Origin: Petrachloros mirabilis ULC683 | Lineage (GTDB): Bacteria > Cyanobacteriota > Cyanobacteriia > Thermosynechococcales > Thermosynechococcaceae | Assembly: GCF_009939295.1 (NCBI RefSeq) | Contig: NZ_WVIC01000042.1 | Location: 1 to 34,898, forward strand | DNA: 34,898 nucleotides | Direction: 5' to 3' | In this document: positions 25,004-33,426 of the stretch, one piece after another | How positions within the stretch are numbered: the stretch's first letter is position 1 | Layout of the letters: each line of letters opens with the position of its first letter | Position numbers and translations under genes: made by a program | Notes under the pieces: generated by a model | What the model saw: the letters and a program-made list of their open reading frames with translations, nothing else | What the model was told of the DNA's origin: nothing | Databases searched by the model: none

Positions 25004-26896
25004 ATGCCACCAGGATATAGGGGAATGTTACGGCCTTGGTTTCGCTGGGTGTTGCCAGGTTTAGGGTTGATTGGCTTGGTAATTGCGACGCGGTTAACCG
25101 GCTCATTGCAATTTTTAGAATGGGTGGCGTTTGATCTGGCGCTCAAGCTGCGCTTAGATGAACCCACCGACGAGCGCATTGTGATTGTGGGTATTGGGGA
25201 AGCCGATTTAGCTGAAATTGGCACCTTTCCCATTCCCGATCAAGAGATTGCCAATTTAATTCGCAACCTGCAAGCCTATGAACCGGCAGTCATTGGCCTA
25301 GATTTGTTCCGCAGTTTAGCCATTGAGCCGGGGAGTGAGTCCCTGCGCCAGCTCATTGCCCAGAGCAACAACTTGATCACCGTAGAGCGAATTTTGCGGC
25401 CTCAAATTCAACCGCCATCGAGTGCGCCTCGGAAACGGGTGGGATTTTCCGATATTTTGCTGGATGGGGATAACCATGTCCGGAGGAGTCTATTAGGCTC
25501 GCCCAATCCCGATGATCTGAGTAATGAACAAGATTACCGCTTTGCATTGGCCCAAAGACTAGCAATGACCTATCTGCGACCGCTGAGAGTCTCCTTTGGT
25601 AACGGCTGGCGTGATCCCCAGACAATGCGCTTTGGTACTACTGAACTGCCACGGCTGTTGCCCAACTCCGGCAGCTATGTGGGGTTAGATGCAGGAGGAA
25701 TGCAAAGCCTGCTTAACTATCGCAGTGGATCGATGCCGTTTCGGTTTATCTCGCGGCAAGCCTTACTGGCGGGTGACGTTGACCCAGATTGGCTGCGGGG
25801 TCAAATCGTGATTCTGGGGATGGCGGTGCCCAGTGACCCTAATACGCTGCGAACGGGTGCGATCGCAAGTCTCAACCCCAATCCCAATCGCATGTATGGC
25901 GTCGAATTTCAAGCCCATGCCACCAGCCAAATTCTCAGTGCGGTATTGGATGGACGCCCCCTGATGCGAACCTGGCAGGATGCTTGGGAGTACTTGTGGA
26001 TTTTAGGATGGGGGTTGCTCGGCATTTACCTCAGCCGCTGGATTCGCACCCCGACCTGGAGTTTAGTGGGGTTGTTGAGTGCCCTGCTCGGGGTTGTGGG
26101 CATCAGCACCCTATTGCTGTGGGTGGGTTGGTGGGTGCCCTTGATTCCAGCGGGGCTAGTCCTGCTGGGGAATGGGTTATCCTATACAGTCTTTATGCAA
26201 TATGACCGACTGCTGCGATCGCGCATTGATGAACGCCGCCGCACCATTGAGCAGACCTTTAATGTCATTCATAATGGCCCCCTGCAAACCCTGGCCACGA
26301 TTCTTCGACGCGTCCAAGACCAGACCTTAACTCAAGCCGAACTCTTGCAGGCCCTCGCCAACCTCAACAGTGAAATTCGAGAGCTGGGTGAACACCTCAA
26401 GCAAGGAGTACTGTCCCAAGAAGAAAGCCTATACCTGCGCAGCGGCCTGAAGCTCGATCTCAATCCCCCCCTCCATGAGCTACTCTATGAAGTCTATAGC
26501 ACCACCCTGGAACGAGATTTTCCTGGGTTTAAAACCCTTAAGGTAAAAGCCCGATCCTTTGACCCCTTAAAAGATCACACCCTCAGCCTGGAGCAAAAGC
26601 GCGAACTCTGTCGCTTCTTAGAAGAGTCGCTTTGCAACGTCGGCAAACACGCCGAAGGGGCAACCCGCCTCAGCGTCACCGGTGAGGTCAATCAGGGATG
26701 GTACGTGCTACGCATTCTGGATAACGGGCCCGGGTTGATTTCGACAAAAGAAGGGGAGGGGACGAAACAATGTTTGCGTCTTAAGCATCAGTTAAAGGGA
26801 AGATTTAAACGGGAGTCTATACACCCCAGGGGCACTCTGTGTGAACTTATGTGGCCAGTCACACCTTGGCTTCCTTGGCGCTACAGTAATGAATAG
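25004..26896 (+). CDS. CHASE2-domain sensor histidine kinase
   Basis: 630 residues. TM segment 15-30, extracytoplasmic CHASE2 (about 55-310), three TM segments (about 325-395), then a cytoplasmic kinase core. The phosphorylation His is His423 in FNVIHNGPLQTL, a phrase typical of cyanobacterial CHASE2 kinases. The HATPase N box is EESLCNVGKHA (541-550) and the G1 box is DNGPG (573-577). The C-terminal GTKQCLRLKHQLKGRF follows the same family's ending. It partners the regulator upstream. Its domain order up to the last TM matches the adenylate cyclase at 13528, only the effector differs. Confidence 0.9.
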   Translation: MPPGYRGMLRPWFRWVLPGLGLIGLVIATRLTGSLQFLEWVAFDLALKLRLDEPTDERIVIVGIGEADLAEIGTFPIPDQEIANLIRNLQAYEPAVIGLDLFRSLAIEPGSESLRQLIAQSNNLITVERILRPQIQPPSSAPRKRVGFSDILLDGDNHVRRSLLGSPNPDDLSNEQDYRFALAQRLAMTYLRPLRVSFGNGWRDPQTMRFGTTELPRLLPNSGSYVGLDAGGMQSLLNYRSGSMPFRFISRQALLAGDVDPDWLRGQIVILGMAVPSDPNTLRTGAIASLNPNPNRMYGVEFQAHATSQILSAVLDGRPLMRTWQDAWEYLWILGWGLLGIYLSRWIRTPTWSLVGLLSALLGVVGISTLLLWVGWWVPLIPAGLVLLGNGLSYTVFMQYDRLLRSRIDERRRTIEQTFNVIHNGPLQTLATILRRVQDQTLTQAELLQALANLNSEIRELGEHLKQGVLSQEESLYLRSGLKLDLNPPLHELLYEVYSTTLERDFPGFKTLKVKARSFDPLKDHTLSLEQKRELCRFLEESLCNVGKHAEGATRLSVTGEVNQGWYVLRILDNGPGLISTKEGEGTKQCLRLKHQLKGRFKRESIHPRGTLCELMWPVTPWLPWRYSNE

Positions 26897-26908
26897 GAGG
26901 AAACGGCC

Positions 26909-27118
26909 ATGATCTACCCAACCCAACGTTCTAAACTTGTGCTCGTCAGTCGTGCGACCCTGTTGGTTTTGCTGATCTTGAGCCTGACAACTCCTGCCCT
27001 GGCACAGCGATCGCGGGGTAATTCACGGCAGTCTGAGACAAATAGCTCAGAGAGTGACTACAAGCCACCGCAACGGCAGCGCCCCCCCAATAGCAATTCA
27101 ACCTCTTCCAGCCGGTAA
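26909..27118 (+). CDS. Small secreted, low-complexity protein
   Basis: 69 residues. AGGAGG lies 8 bases upstream of the ATG. The signal peptide ends near TPALAQ (about 32), leaving only a short polar tail of Ser, Asn, Arg, Pro and Gln (RSRGNSRQSETNSSES, PPQRQRPPNSNSTSSSR). No domain. It lies 12 bases after the kinase stop and 5 bases before the next gene, so it is likely in the two-component operon. Confidence 0.65.
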   Translation: MIYPTQRSKLVLVSRATLLVLLILSLTTPALAQRSRGNSRQSETNSSESDYKPPQRQRPPNSNSTSSSR

Positions 27119-27123
27119 CTGAC

Positions 27124-27627
27124 ATGAATCGTAAGGGTTGTCTTTTTTTACTTGGTAGTTTAACCCTGGGAGGCTTCGCCGCCTGGGGTGTGCCCGCCCT
27201 GGCCAGTACCTTGATCTTAAAGGTGTACCCAACCCTGGCGACCAATCCCACCCTCTGTCCGACCCAGGTGATTGCCTACCAAACGGCTCGTCCCTACCAG
27301 GAGGGAAGCTACGCCACGGATGGCATGGTGCAGCTTGCTGCCATCGCAACTGACATTGGCCTCCTGCAACGATCGCCGTTCAGCGCGACCTGGACGGGCA
27401 GGCTCAAGCCCCAATACAGAAATTGTCAGGCCACCGCTGGCATTACCACCCTCGATGGCGAGCCATTCCAGGGACATTCTTACCTGCGATTGCAGCTCAA
27501 CGATGGACGGGTAGCGGCTATTCTCGATATGACCGGGGTGCCTGATGCCAACAGCTTTACGAGCACCCTTTTGTTTAATGGTATGCGTGAGGGCAATCCT
27601 CGCTGGGCTTGGGGGGGAAGCGACTAA
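27124..27627 (+). CDS. Secreted hypothetical protein
   Basis: 167 residues with a signal peptide (MNRKGCLFLLGSLTLGGFAA to about ALAST, residue 28). The mature part has two Cys (TLCPTQV, RNCQATA) and strand-like phrases, VAAILDMTGVPD and HSYLRLQLND. No family is recognised. It begins 5 bases after the preceding small secreted gene, suggesting translational coupling at the end of the response regulator-kinase operon. Convergent overlap of 4 bases with the next gene. Confidence 0.7.
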   Translation: MNRKGCLFLLGSLTLGGFAAWGVPALASTLILKVYPTLATNPTLCPTQVIAYQTARPYQEGSYATDGMVQLAAIATDIGLLQRSPFSATWTGRLKPQYRNCQATAGITTLDGEPFQGHSYLRLQLNDGRVAAILDMTGVPDANSFTSTLLFNGMREGNPRWAWGGSD

Positions 27628-27923
27628 TCTTGCCAAGTCGCAACACCTTGCAAAACTCTCGGAATCTCAGGGCCAGTTTGGGGAAAGGCCAACTGGGTTT
27701 CTGAGAGCCCCAGGTAACCGGAGGTCTGAAAAGCGCTTAACACCCGCATCAGTGCCAGCCATACCTCAGGTTCATACTCCCAGTGGCCGTGGCGCGGAGC
27801 ATGGCCTGCGATCGCACGCAATGCCCAGAAATAGCTATTGCGAACCACCGACCCCCCTTTCTTAAAGGTCGGCACATCCTCCTGATGGAGGAACAAGACC
27901 TCATCCACCAACCAAGCCCTCAT
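27624..27923 (-). CDS. Hypothetical protein
   Basis: 99 residues from ATG 27923; a GTG at 27938 would add five. There is no signal peptide. The phrases VRNSYFWALRAIAGHAPRHG and EPEVWLALMRVLSAF suggest a small all-helical protein. It overlaps the convergent secreted gene by 4 bases, a common tail-to-tail arrangement here. I do not recognise a family, and a chance frame cannot be excluded. Confidence 0.5.
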   Translation of the reverse strand: MRAWLVDEVLFLHQEDVPTFKKGGSVVRNSYFWALRAIAGHAPRHGHWEYEPEVWLALMRVLSAFQTSGYLGLSETQLAFPQTGPEIPRVLQGVATWQD

Positions 27924-27949
27924 AGGTCGCTCAAGCACCCAACCTTAAA

Positions 27950-28121
27950 TTGAATTAACGTGAGTTCGACAGCTCTCGTCTGCCCTCACCCCAACCCCTC
28001 TCCCAATGTTGGGAGAGGGGCTAAAACCTTGAATTTGTGCTCTGTTCCCCCTCTCCCAATGTTGGGAGAGGGGGCTAGGGGGTGAGGGCGGATAAGTCCT
28101 CGAACTCACGTTGAATTAACG
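27950..28121. mobile_element. MITE-like palindromic element with flanking direct repeats
   Basis: Terminal inverted repeat CGTGAGTTCGA (27959-27969) matches TCGAACTCACG (28100-28110). The direct repeat TTGAATTAACG flanks both sides (27950-27960 and 28111-28121), of which TTGAATTAA would be the target duplication. Two perfect internal palindromes, 27995-28020 (CCCCTCTCCCAA arms) and 28047-28074 (CCCCCTCTCCCAA arms), share the same TG loop. No coding capacity. It is the best-defined mobile repeat in the window. Confidence 0.75.
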
Positions 28122-28124
28122 ACC

Positions 28125-28613
28125 TTAATTTGAAAGACTCAAGGAATAGCGGAAATTGCCCCCACTTTCAAAGGAACCCACCCACACCTCGTAAGCGCCG
28201 GGTTTTAGATTTGTGAGCACCAACCCCGCTTCTTGCCCACCACTAACGCCTTCATCAGCGCAGTAGACCGTACCATCAGGGCCTCTAACCAGCAGGGTTG
28301 AATCATGCCCACGACTATTCACCTGAACTTGCAAGCGCGGAAACCCCTGCTCTAGTTGAATGACATGATCTGGATTTGGAGCCCCAAACCCAACACAAAG
28401 GGTATTATTTACATCTCGATGTGCCACGATTCGATGCAAAGCCACAGCCCCTCGGGTAAACCCCCGTAGCGTGGGTAAGTTGCTCTGATTAATCGCAATT
28501 GTCTCTGCCTGAACGGGAGCTACCATGAGCGCTAAGGCGGTGCAGGCCATACCGAATGGCCAACTTTTAACTCGACCCACTCGATTTATTGTGTTCCACA
28601 CTTGAGAACCCAT
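28125..28613 (-). CDS. Secreted protein, possible PPC-like domain
   Basis: 162 residues. The signal peptide has an unusually long n-region (MGSQVWNTINRVGRVKSWPF) and ends near PVQAE (about 37). The mature domain is beta-rich: RIVAHRDVNNTLCVGFG, then STLLVRGPDGTVYCADEG, and NLKPGAYEVWVGSFESGGNF. The last phrase resembles bacterial pre-peptidase C-terminal domains (G-x-Y-x-V-x-V-G). Two Cys likely pair. Function unknown. Confidence 0.7.
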   Translation of the reverse strand: MGSQVWNTINRVGRVKSWPFGMACTALALMVAPVQAETIAINQSNLPTLRGFTRGAVALHRIVAHRDVNNTLCVGFGAPNPDHVIQLEQGFPRLQVQVNSRGHDSTLLVRGPDGTVYCADEGVSGGQEAGLVLTNLKPGAYEVWVGSFESGGNFRYSLSLSN

Positions 28614-28774
28614 AGCTCCAGTCCTTTACCCTCAGGGCACGCACATTAATTTCACCGTCATCTTCATAACCAACTCACACTGGTTCTTAGTTTACTTGAC
28701 GGGCTGATGCTCCTAAAGGTTTCGCTCGGGTCTATCCTGGGCTGGAGGTCTCGGCAGTTGGCCACTCAAGCCGA

Positions 28775-29524
28775 TTACGGCGGCGTGGCCACCAGTTCGG
28801 CAATAGTGCCCGCAGACCCCATGGGGGCAGCAGCCTGATTGTTCACCGCCGCGAGGACGCCGCCCGCATTGCCAACCACCACTTCAATTTGGGTTTGTCC
28901 TGTGAGCGTGCGAGTTTCACCGGCAGAAACGATGCCTTCAAAGTCTGCACGTCCATCCAAGGTAAAGGCCGCCCAGGAATCTTCGTTAAAGGTCAACACC
29001 ACCTCAACGGGAGCCTCTTGCACCGGCGGCGGCGGGGTCGGTTCTGGTGGAGGGGGTGCCTCAACTTCAGAAGGCTCAGGCGTAGACACGGAGGGGGCAC
29101 TGTCCGATGGGTTAGGATCACGACTCAGGTAGTAAGACAGACCGCTAACCGCAGCAATAATCACCACCACATACAACAGCCACAGATGGACGGGACGCAG
29201 GGAATCAACCGCGATTGGAGGCTGTGCCTTAAGTTGCTCTTTACTGGGTGCAAAAGCGGCACTCACAGGAAACAGATCCGCCAGTTTTGTGCCGTTCAAG
29301 GCGAGGGCATCGGCATATCGACGAATAAAACCTTTGACATAAACTGGTTCCGGCAGTTGTTCTAGTTTTCCAGCTTCAATGGCTTTCAACATCCGCTGCT
29401 GAATCAAAGTTTTCGCCGCAATATCCTCTAGGGACTTCCCTTGCTGCTCCCGAGCTCGACGCAGTTCTGCGCCAATGTCGGCTAGCTTTCGAGACTGCTC
29501 TTGCTCAAACTCAGGGGAACTCAT
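28775..29524 (-). CDS. RodZ-like membrane protein (HTH_25 / DUF4115)
   Basis: 249 residues from ATG 29524. It has an N-terminal helix-turn-helix (about 10-85: ELRRAREQQGKSLEDIAAKT, then PVYVKGFIRRYADALAL), one TM (LWLLYVVVIIAAVSGLSYYL, about 115-135), a Pro/Glu-rich linker (PPPPEPTPPPPVQE) and a C-terminal DUF4115-like domain (DSWAAFTLDGRADFEGIVSA). RodZ links MreB to the envelope in rods; a cyanobacterial role in cell shape is inferred. The start overlaps the rluB stop as ATGA (29521-29524). Confidence 0.85.
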   Translation of the reverse strand: MSSPEFEQEQSRKLADIGAELRRAREQQGKSLEDIAAKTLIQQRMLKAIEAGKLEQLPEPVYVKGFIRRYADALALNGTKLADLFPVSAAFAPSKEQLKAQPPIAVDSLRPVHLWLLYVVVIIAAVSGLSYYLSRDPNPSDSAPSVSTPEPSEVEAPPPPEPTPPPPVQEAPVEVVLTFNEDSWAAFTLDGRADFEGIVSAGETRTLTGQTQIEVVVGNAGGVLAAVNNQAAAPMGSAGTIAELVATPP

Positions 29525-30303
29525 ATCACGCACTCTTGATGGGGGTGGATGGGTTGAGAGGGCTGGAGTTCCTGCACCTCTGAAGGGGTCAGGAGGCGGC
29601 AGGCTCCTGGTGGCAAATGGGTGCCGTCAGAGCGCTGAAGGCTGATTTGGCCAATATGGGTGCGATGCAGTTTGACCACAGGATGTCCGAGCTGCTCAGC
29701 AACCCGACGAATTTGCCGATTGCGACCTTCTTTGAGGATAATCTCTAAGCTGGTCGTCTGAGTACAGGATTGATAGGGTCGAACCACTCGGATCTGGGCA
29801 GGTTGGGTCACACGACCGTCGAGAGACACCCCCTGCCGCCACTGCCGAAGCACCGCATTTGAGGGATTTCCCTGCACCCATACCCAATAGGTTTTGGGAA
29901 TATGATGCCTAGGATGGGTCAATGCAAACGTCCACTGGCCATCGTTGGTGAGCAGTAACGCCCCAGATGAGTTGAAGTCGAGACGCCCCACAGGATGTAC
30001 CCCCGGCACGCAGCGATAGAGAGCTGGCAGTAAGTCCAGAACGGTGCGGCGCTGTTGAGGGTCATAGCAGGTGGTGACGACTCCCACGGGCTTGTGCAGC
30101 AACAAATAAAGTGCCCTAGGGTTAGAGGGAGGGTGTAGGTCTTGGCCATCGACTTGGATGCGATCGCAGCTTGGATCCACTTTTTGACCGAGCGCCGCCA
30201 CCCCACCATTCACCTGCACCAGACCTGCTTGAATCAACACCTCAGCACGGCGACGAGAGGCCACCCCCCATTGTGCCAAAACCTTCTGTAGTCGAACGTT
30301 CAT
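29521..30303 (-). CDS. rluB: Ribosomal large-subunit pseudouridine synthase (RluB/RsuA family)
   Basis: 260 residues from ATG 30303; seven extra residues from 30324 are unlikely. An N-terminal S4 RNA-binding domain (about 3-50, RLQKVLAQWGVASRRRAEVL) is followed by the pseudouridine synthase core with the catalytic Asp109 in HPVGRLDFNSSGALLLTNDG. It isomerises a uridine in rRNA (RluB in the large subunit by family; RsuA in the small subunit cannot be excluded). First gene of a two-gene operon with the RodZ-like gene. Confidence 0.88.
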   Translation of the reverse strand: MNVRLQKVLAQWGVASRRRAEVLIQAGLVQVNGGVAALGQKVDPSCDRIQVDGQDLHPPSNPRALYLLLHKPVGVVTTCYDPQQRRTVLDLLPALYRCVPGVHPVGRLDFNSSGALLLTNDGQWTFALTHPRHHIPKTYWVWVQGNPSNAVLRQWRQGVSLDGRVTQPAQIRVVRPYQSCTQTTSLEIILKEGRNRQIRRVAEQLGHPVVKLHRTHIGQISLQRSDGTHLPPGACRLLTPSEVQELQPSQPIHPHQECVI

Positions 30304-30460
30304 ATTTTTTGAATGGTGCCCCATTCACCAACCCTAGCAAAATCAGATGCAATCTATAATCTACCCATGACAAACCACCCAGTTATTAAAAGCTGTAAAA
30401 CTGATCTGGAACTTGCTCGCAGGCGTCAGGTTCAAGTGACAGGAGATTAAGACCTCTACA

Positions 30461-30570
30461 TTCGCCCCCCAACCCCCCATTCTGGGGGGCTTTGATCACG
30501 CTTAAGTCCCCCAGAATGGGGGATTTAGGGGGCAAGTGCAAGGCGTTAGAAACGTTTCAAACTGGTTCTA
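30461..30570. repeat. G/C palindrome repeat upstream of XRE gene
   Basis: Arms GCCCCCCAACCCCCCATTCT and AGAATGGGGGATTTAGGGGG, then GTGCAAGGCGTTAGAAACG. It matches the copy at 13417-13530 in arms and in the GGCGTTAGAAA(C/G)TTTCAAAC tail. It ends immediately before the AAGGAGGT of the next gene, and may carry or disturb that gene's promoter. Confidence 0.75.
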
Positions 30571-30580
30571 AGGAGGTAAA

Positions 30581-30883
30581 ATGATCGATCATTGCCACGT
30601 CGGATCAACCTTGGATAATCTTCTCGAAGAAGATGGCATGCTCAGTGATGTCACGGCTGTCGCACTAAAAAGGGTTCTGGCGTGGCAGCTTGAACTGGCA
30701 ATGGAATCGGAAGCCCTCACCAAATCTGCCTTGGCCAAACGCATGGGAACCAGTCGTGCGGCTTTAGATCGATTGTTGGATCCTGAAAATGTTTCTGTGA
30801 CCCTGAAAACGCTGGATAAGGCAGCTCGTGCAGTGGGCAAGCAAATTCAACTGGAATTGGTTGACAATCCATTTCCTGGCTAA
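30581..30883 (+). CDS. XRE-family antitoxin-like regulator (HigA-like), orphan
   Basis: 100 residues. A helix-turn-helix is visible in SALAKRMGTSRAALDRLLDP, followed by VSVTLKTLDKAARAVGKQIQ, a layout typical of HigA-type antitoxins. A strong ribosome site AAGGAGGT lies 4 bases before the ATG. No HigB-like toxin gene is visible upstream; that space is occupied by a palindromic repeat. The product may be an orphan antitoxin or a stand-alone regulator. Convergent 4-base overlap with purB. Confidence 0.8.
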   Translation: MIDHCHVGSTLDNLLEEDGMLSDVTAVALKRVLAWQLELAMESEALTKSALAKRMGTSRAALDRLLDPENVSVTLKTLDKAARAVGKQIQLELVDNPFPG

Positions 30884-32175
30884 ATACTTAGCCGCTGATA
30901 AACTGCATCTAAGTTCTTGAGGTGCTGCTGTGGGTCAAAACAGGCCGCAATCTCCTCCTCACAGAGATACTCGCGCACCTTGGCATCTGCGACGATATTA
31001 GCCTGGAAATCGCCGCCTTCCTGATTCCAGGCTTGGTGGGCATTGCGCTGCACAACGGCATAGGCATCTTCACGTCCCATGCCTTTTTCAACTAAGGTTA
31101 GCAAGACTCGCTGGCTAAAAATGACGCCGCCGTAGCAGTTCATATTGCGCTGCATATTTTCGGGGTAGACCAGCAAGCGCTTGACCAGATCGGTGATTTC
31201 CACCAACATGAAGTGGGTCAAGATGGCGGCGTCGGGCAAAACCACCCGCTCGGCGGAGCTATGGGAAATATCACGCTCGTGCCAAAGCGCCACGTTTTCC
31301 AATCCGGTCATGGCATAGCCGCGAATGACCCGAGCTAGACCGGTGAGCCGTTCGGAGCGGATGGGGTTGCGCTTGTGGGGCATGGCAGAAGAGCCTTTTT
31401 GTCCTTTGGCGAAAAACTCTTCGACTTCTAAAACATCGGTGCGTTGCAGATTGCGAATTTCGACCGCAAAGCGCTCAATAGAGGCGGCGACCAAAGCCAA
31501 CACTTGCAAATAATAGGCATGGCGATCGCGGGACACGACTTGGGTTGAAGCGGGGTCGGGCTGGAGTCCTAGCTTTTGGCAAGCCATGGCTTCTACTCGG
31601 GGTTCAATATTGGCGTAGGTGCCTACGGCTCCAGAAATTTTGCCTACGGCAATTTCTTGGCGGAGCTGTAAGAGGCGATCGCGCCCTCTGAGCACTTCCG
31701 CGAGCCACCCAGCTAGCTTAAACCCAAAGGTAATGGGTTCAGCATGAATCCCGTGACTACGACCCACCATCACGGTATAGCGATGCTGTTGCGCCTGATA
31801 GCGAATCGCCTGCACCAAGCACTCAATTTGGGTGAGCAACACATCGACACTGGCCACCAGTTGCAGCGCCAAGGCGGTATCCAACACATCTGAGCTGGTC
31901 ATCCCCAGATGGATATAGCGTCCAGCATCCCCCACATACTCATTCACATTGGTTAAGAACGCAATCACATCGTGCTTAACTTCTGCCTCAATTTCTAAAA
32001 TTCGTTGGGGATCAAACTTCGCCTGCGCTTTGATAGTTTCCACTGCTTCAGCAGGAATCTTGCCCAACTCGGCCTGGGCTTCACAGACGGCAATCTCAAC
32101 CTGGAGCCAGGTTTGCAGCTTATAGGTGTCTGTCCACAGTTGACCCATTTCGGGCAGAGTATACCGTTCAATCAA
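30880..32175 (-). CDS. purB: Adenylosuccinate lyase
   Basis: 431 residues, the normal length. It cleaves adenylosuccinate to AMP and SAICAR to AICAR in purine synthesis. Signature SSAMPHKRNP (262-271), active-site His141 in GRSHGIHAEP, and the TSSDVLDTALAL motif (93-104) are all present. It has no suspicious truncation. It is 35 bases after the LOG-family gene on the same strand and may be in one transcript with it. Confidence 0.96.
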   Translation of the reverse strand: MIERYTLPEMGQLWTDTYKLQTWLQVEIAVCEAQAELGKIPAEAVETIKAQAKFDPQRILEIEAEVKHDVIAFLTNVNEYVGDAGRYIHLGMTSSDVLDTALALQLVASVDVLLTQIECLVQAIRYQAQQHRYTVMVGRSHGIHAEPITFGFKLAGWLAEVLRGRDRLLQLRQEIAVGKISGAVGTYANIEPRVEAMACQKLGLQPDPASTQVVSRDRHAYYLQVLALVAASIERFAVEIRNLQRTDVLEVEEFFAKGQKGSSAMPHKRNPIRSERLTGLARVIRGYAMTGLENVALWHERDISHSSAERVVLPDAAILTHFMLVEITDLVKRLLVYPENMQRNMNCYGGVIFSQRVLLTLVEKGMGREDAYAVVQRNAHQAWNQEGGDFQANIVADAKVREYLCEEEIAACFDPQQHLKNLDAVYQRLSI

Positions 32176-32210
32176 ATTGTTTTGCCGAGCACAACGGACT
32201 TATTGTAAGC

Positions 32211-33314
32211 CTATTTACGCTCGGGATGGCAGGCCGGCTCACCGGGGAGAACCAGGTTGTTAATGGCTGCAATCAGTTGATACAGGCGTCCGTGATCTCG
32301 TTGGTTAAAGTGAAACACCAGTCGAGGTAAATGCTCAGTGCCATCGGTGGTCTGCTGGGGCTGAGGTTCCTGGGCTTGAAGTTCTGCGGGAAGGGCGGTG
32401 GACTGTGGGACAATCTTGCCCTGGACTAGAATGTCGGCAAACTCCTGGTTTAGTTGATTAATCTGCTCCGAAGTAGGGGCACAGTTGAGCCGCATCACAA
32501 GCTGGTCGCCCACATACCGGCTGGAATGGTAAACCCGATAAAATTGCGCGATCGCAGCACAAGCGGTCTCAATATTGTCGGTGATCGTATAAATATGGTG
32601 ATCCTCTGGGCTAATGAGACCCTGAGCGGTCAATTGCTTTTTAAGATAGGCATCCCAGTCTTGCCAGTAGCGCCCCCCTGGCACATCTATCAACACCATG
32701 GGAATGGGGGGAGACTTGCCGGTTTGGGTCAGGGTCAGACATTCAAAGGCTTCATCCTGGGTGCCAAAGCCACCGGGGAAAAGTGCGATCGCATCCGTCT
32801 CTCGGAGAAAAAACAGCTTGCGGGTAAAGAAATACTTAAAGTCAATCAACTTTGGATCGCCTTCAATGAAGGGATTGCTGAGCTGCTCAAAGGGAAGCTG
32901 AATGCCAAGGCCAAAGGAGTCGGCTGCCCCTGCCCCCTTATTAGCCGCTTCCATAATGCCGCCTCCAGCCCCCGTCATCACCATAAACCCCAGTTGGATT
33001 ACCCGCTCTGCAAAAGTAACGGCTAGTTGATAGGCAGGACTCTCCTCCGACAGCCGTGCCGACCCAAACACCGAAATTTTGCGTACATGGCGATAGCGAT
33101 TAAAGATCTGAAACCCCCGCTCTAAATCTTGCAGCGACGACCGCAAAATCTTCCAATCCAGCCGATCAATGTCTTCATGGCTCATACGGATTAGCGTCGT
33201 CAGCACCTCAGCAATCAAATTGCCATGGCTCAAATGCGGCAACTGCTCTACCAGCGACATCAAATCACGCTGGAGGTGGGTCATCGCTGGAGACTGTTGA
33301 TTAGAAAGCGTCAT
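32211..33314 (-). CDS. LOG-family (TIGR00730-like) Rossmann protein
   Basis: 367 residues from ATG 33314; an ATG at 33422 would add a polar 36-residue tail that begins 4 bases after the Tab2 stop. The lysine-decarboxylase-like LOG fold is visible: SVFGSARLSEESPAY, TGAGGGIMEAANKGA, then FPGGFGTQDEAFECLTL and PMVLIDVPGG. Small LOG proteins hydrolyse cytokinin nucleotides or related nucleotides. This is a long version with N-terminal helical and C-terminal (LNQEFADILVQGK) extensions, common in bacteria. Substrate unknown. Confidence 0.88.
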   Translation of the reverse strand: MTLSNQQSPAMTHLQRDLMSLVEQLPHLSHGNLIAEVLTTLIRMSHEDIDRLDWKILRSSLQDLERGFQIFNRYRHVRKISVFGSARLSEESPAYQLAVTFAERVIQLGFMVMTGAGGGIMEAANKGAGAADSFGLGIQLPFEQLSNPFIEGDPKLIDFKYFFTRKLFFLRETDAIALFPGGFGTQDEAFECLTLTQTGKSPPIPMVLIDVPGGRYWQDWDAYLKKQLTAQGLISPEDHHIYTITDNIETACAAIAQFYRVYHSSRYVGDQLVMRLNCAPTSEQINQLNQEFADILVQGKIVPQSTALPAELQAQEPQPQQTTDGTEHLPRLVFHFNQRDHGRLYQLIAAINNLVLPGEPACHPERK

Positions 33315-33426
33315 AGCAAACCAAGGCTCAGAGTAGTATCTTATTTTACCGGGAGGAAACGACCGGGTGAAAGCCTTGTCTGTTTGACCATTAAGGTTAA
33401 GGAGACATAATCTCCATTTCATGACC

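Noticed and set aside
27950-28121. Alternative reading of the two perfect palindromes as a tandem terminator of the convergent genes
   Set aside because: Flanking direct repeats and terminal inverted repeats fit a mobile element better, though termination could be a side effect.
30367-30450. 27-codon plus-strand frame (starts MTNHPVIKSCKTDLELA) upstream of the XRE gene
   Set aside because: Too short and lacks a good ribosome site; only used as weak support for a decayed toxin locus.
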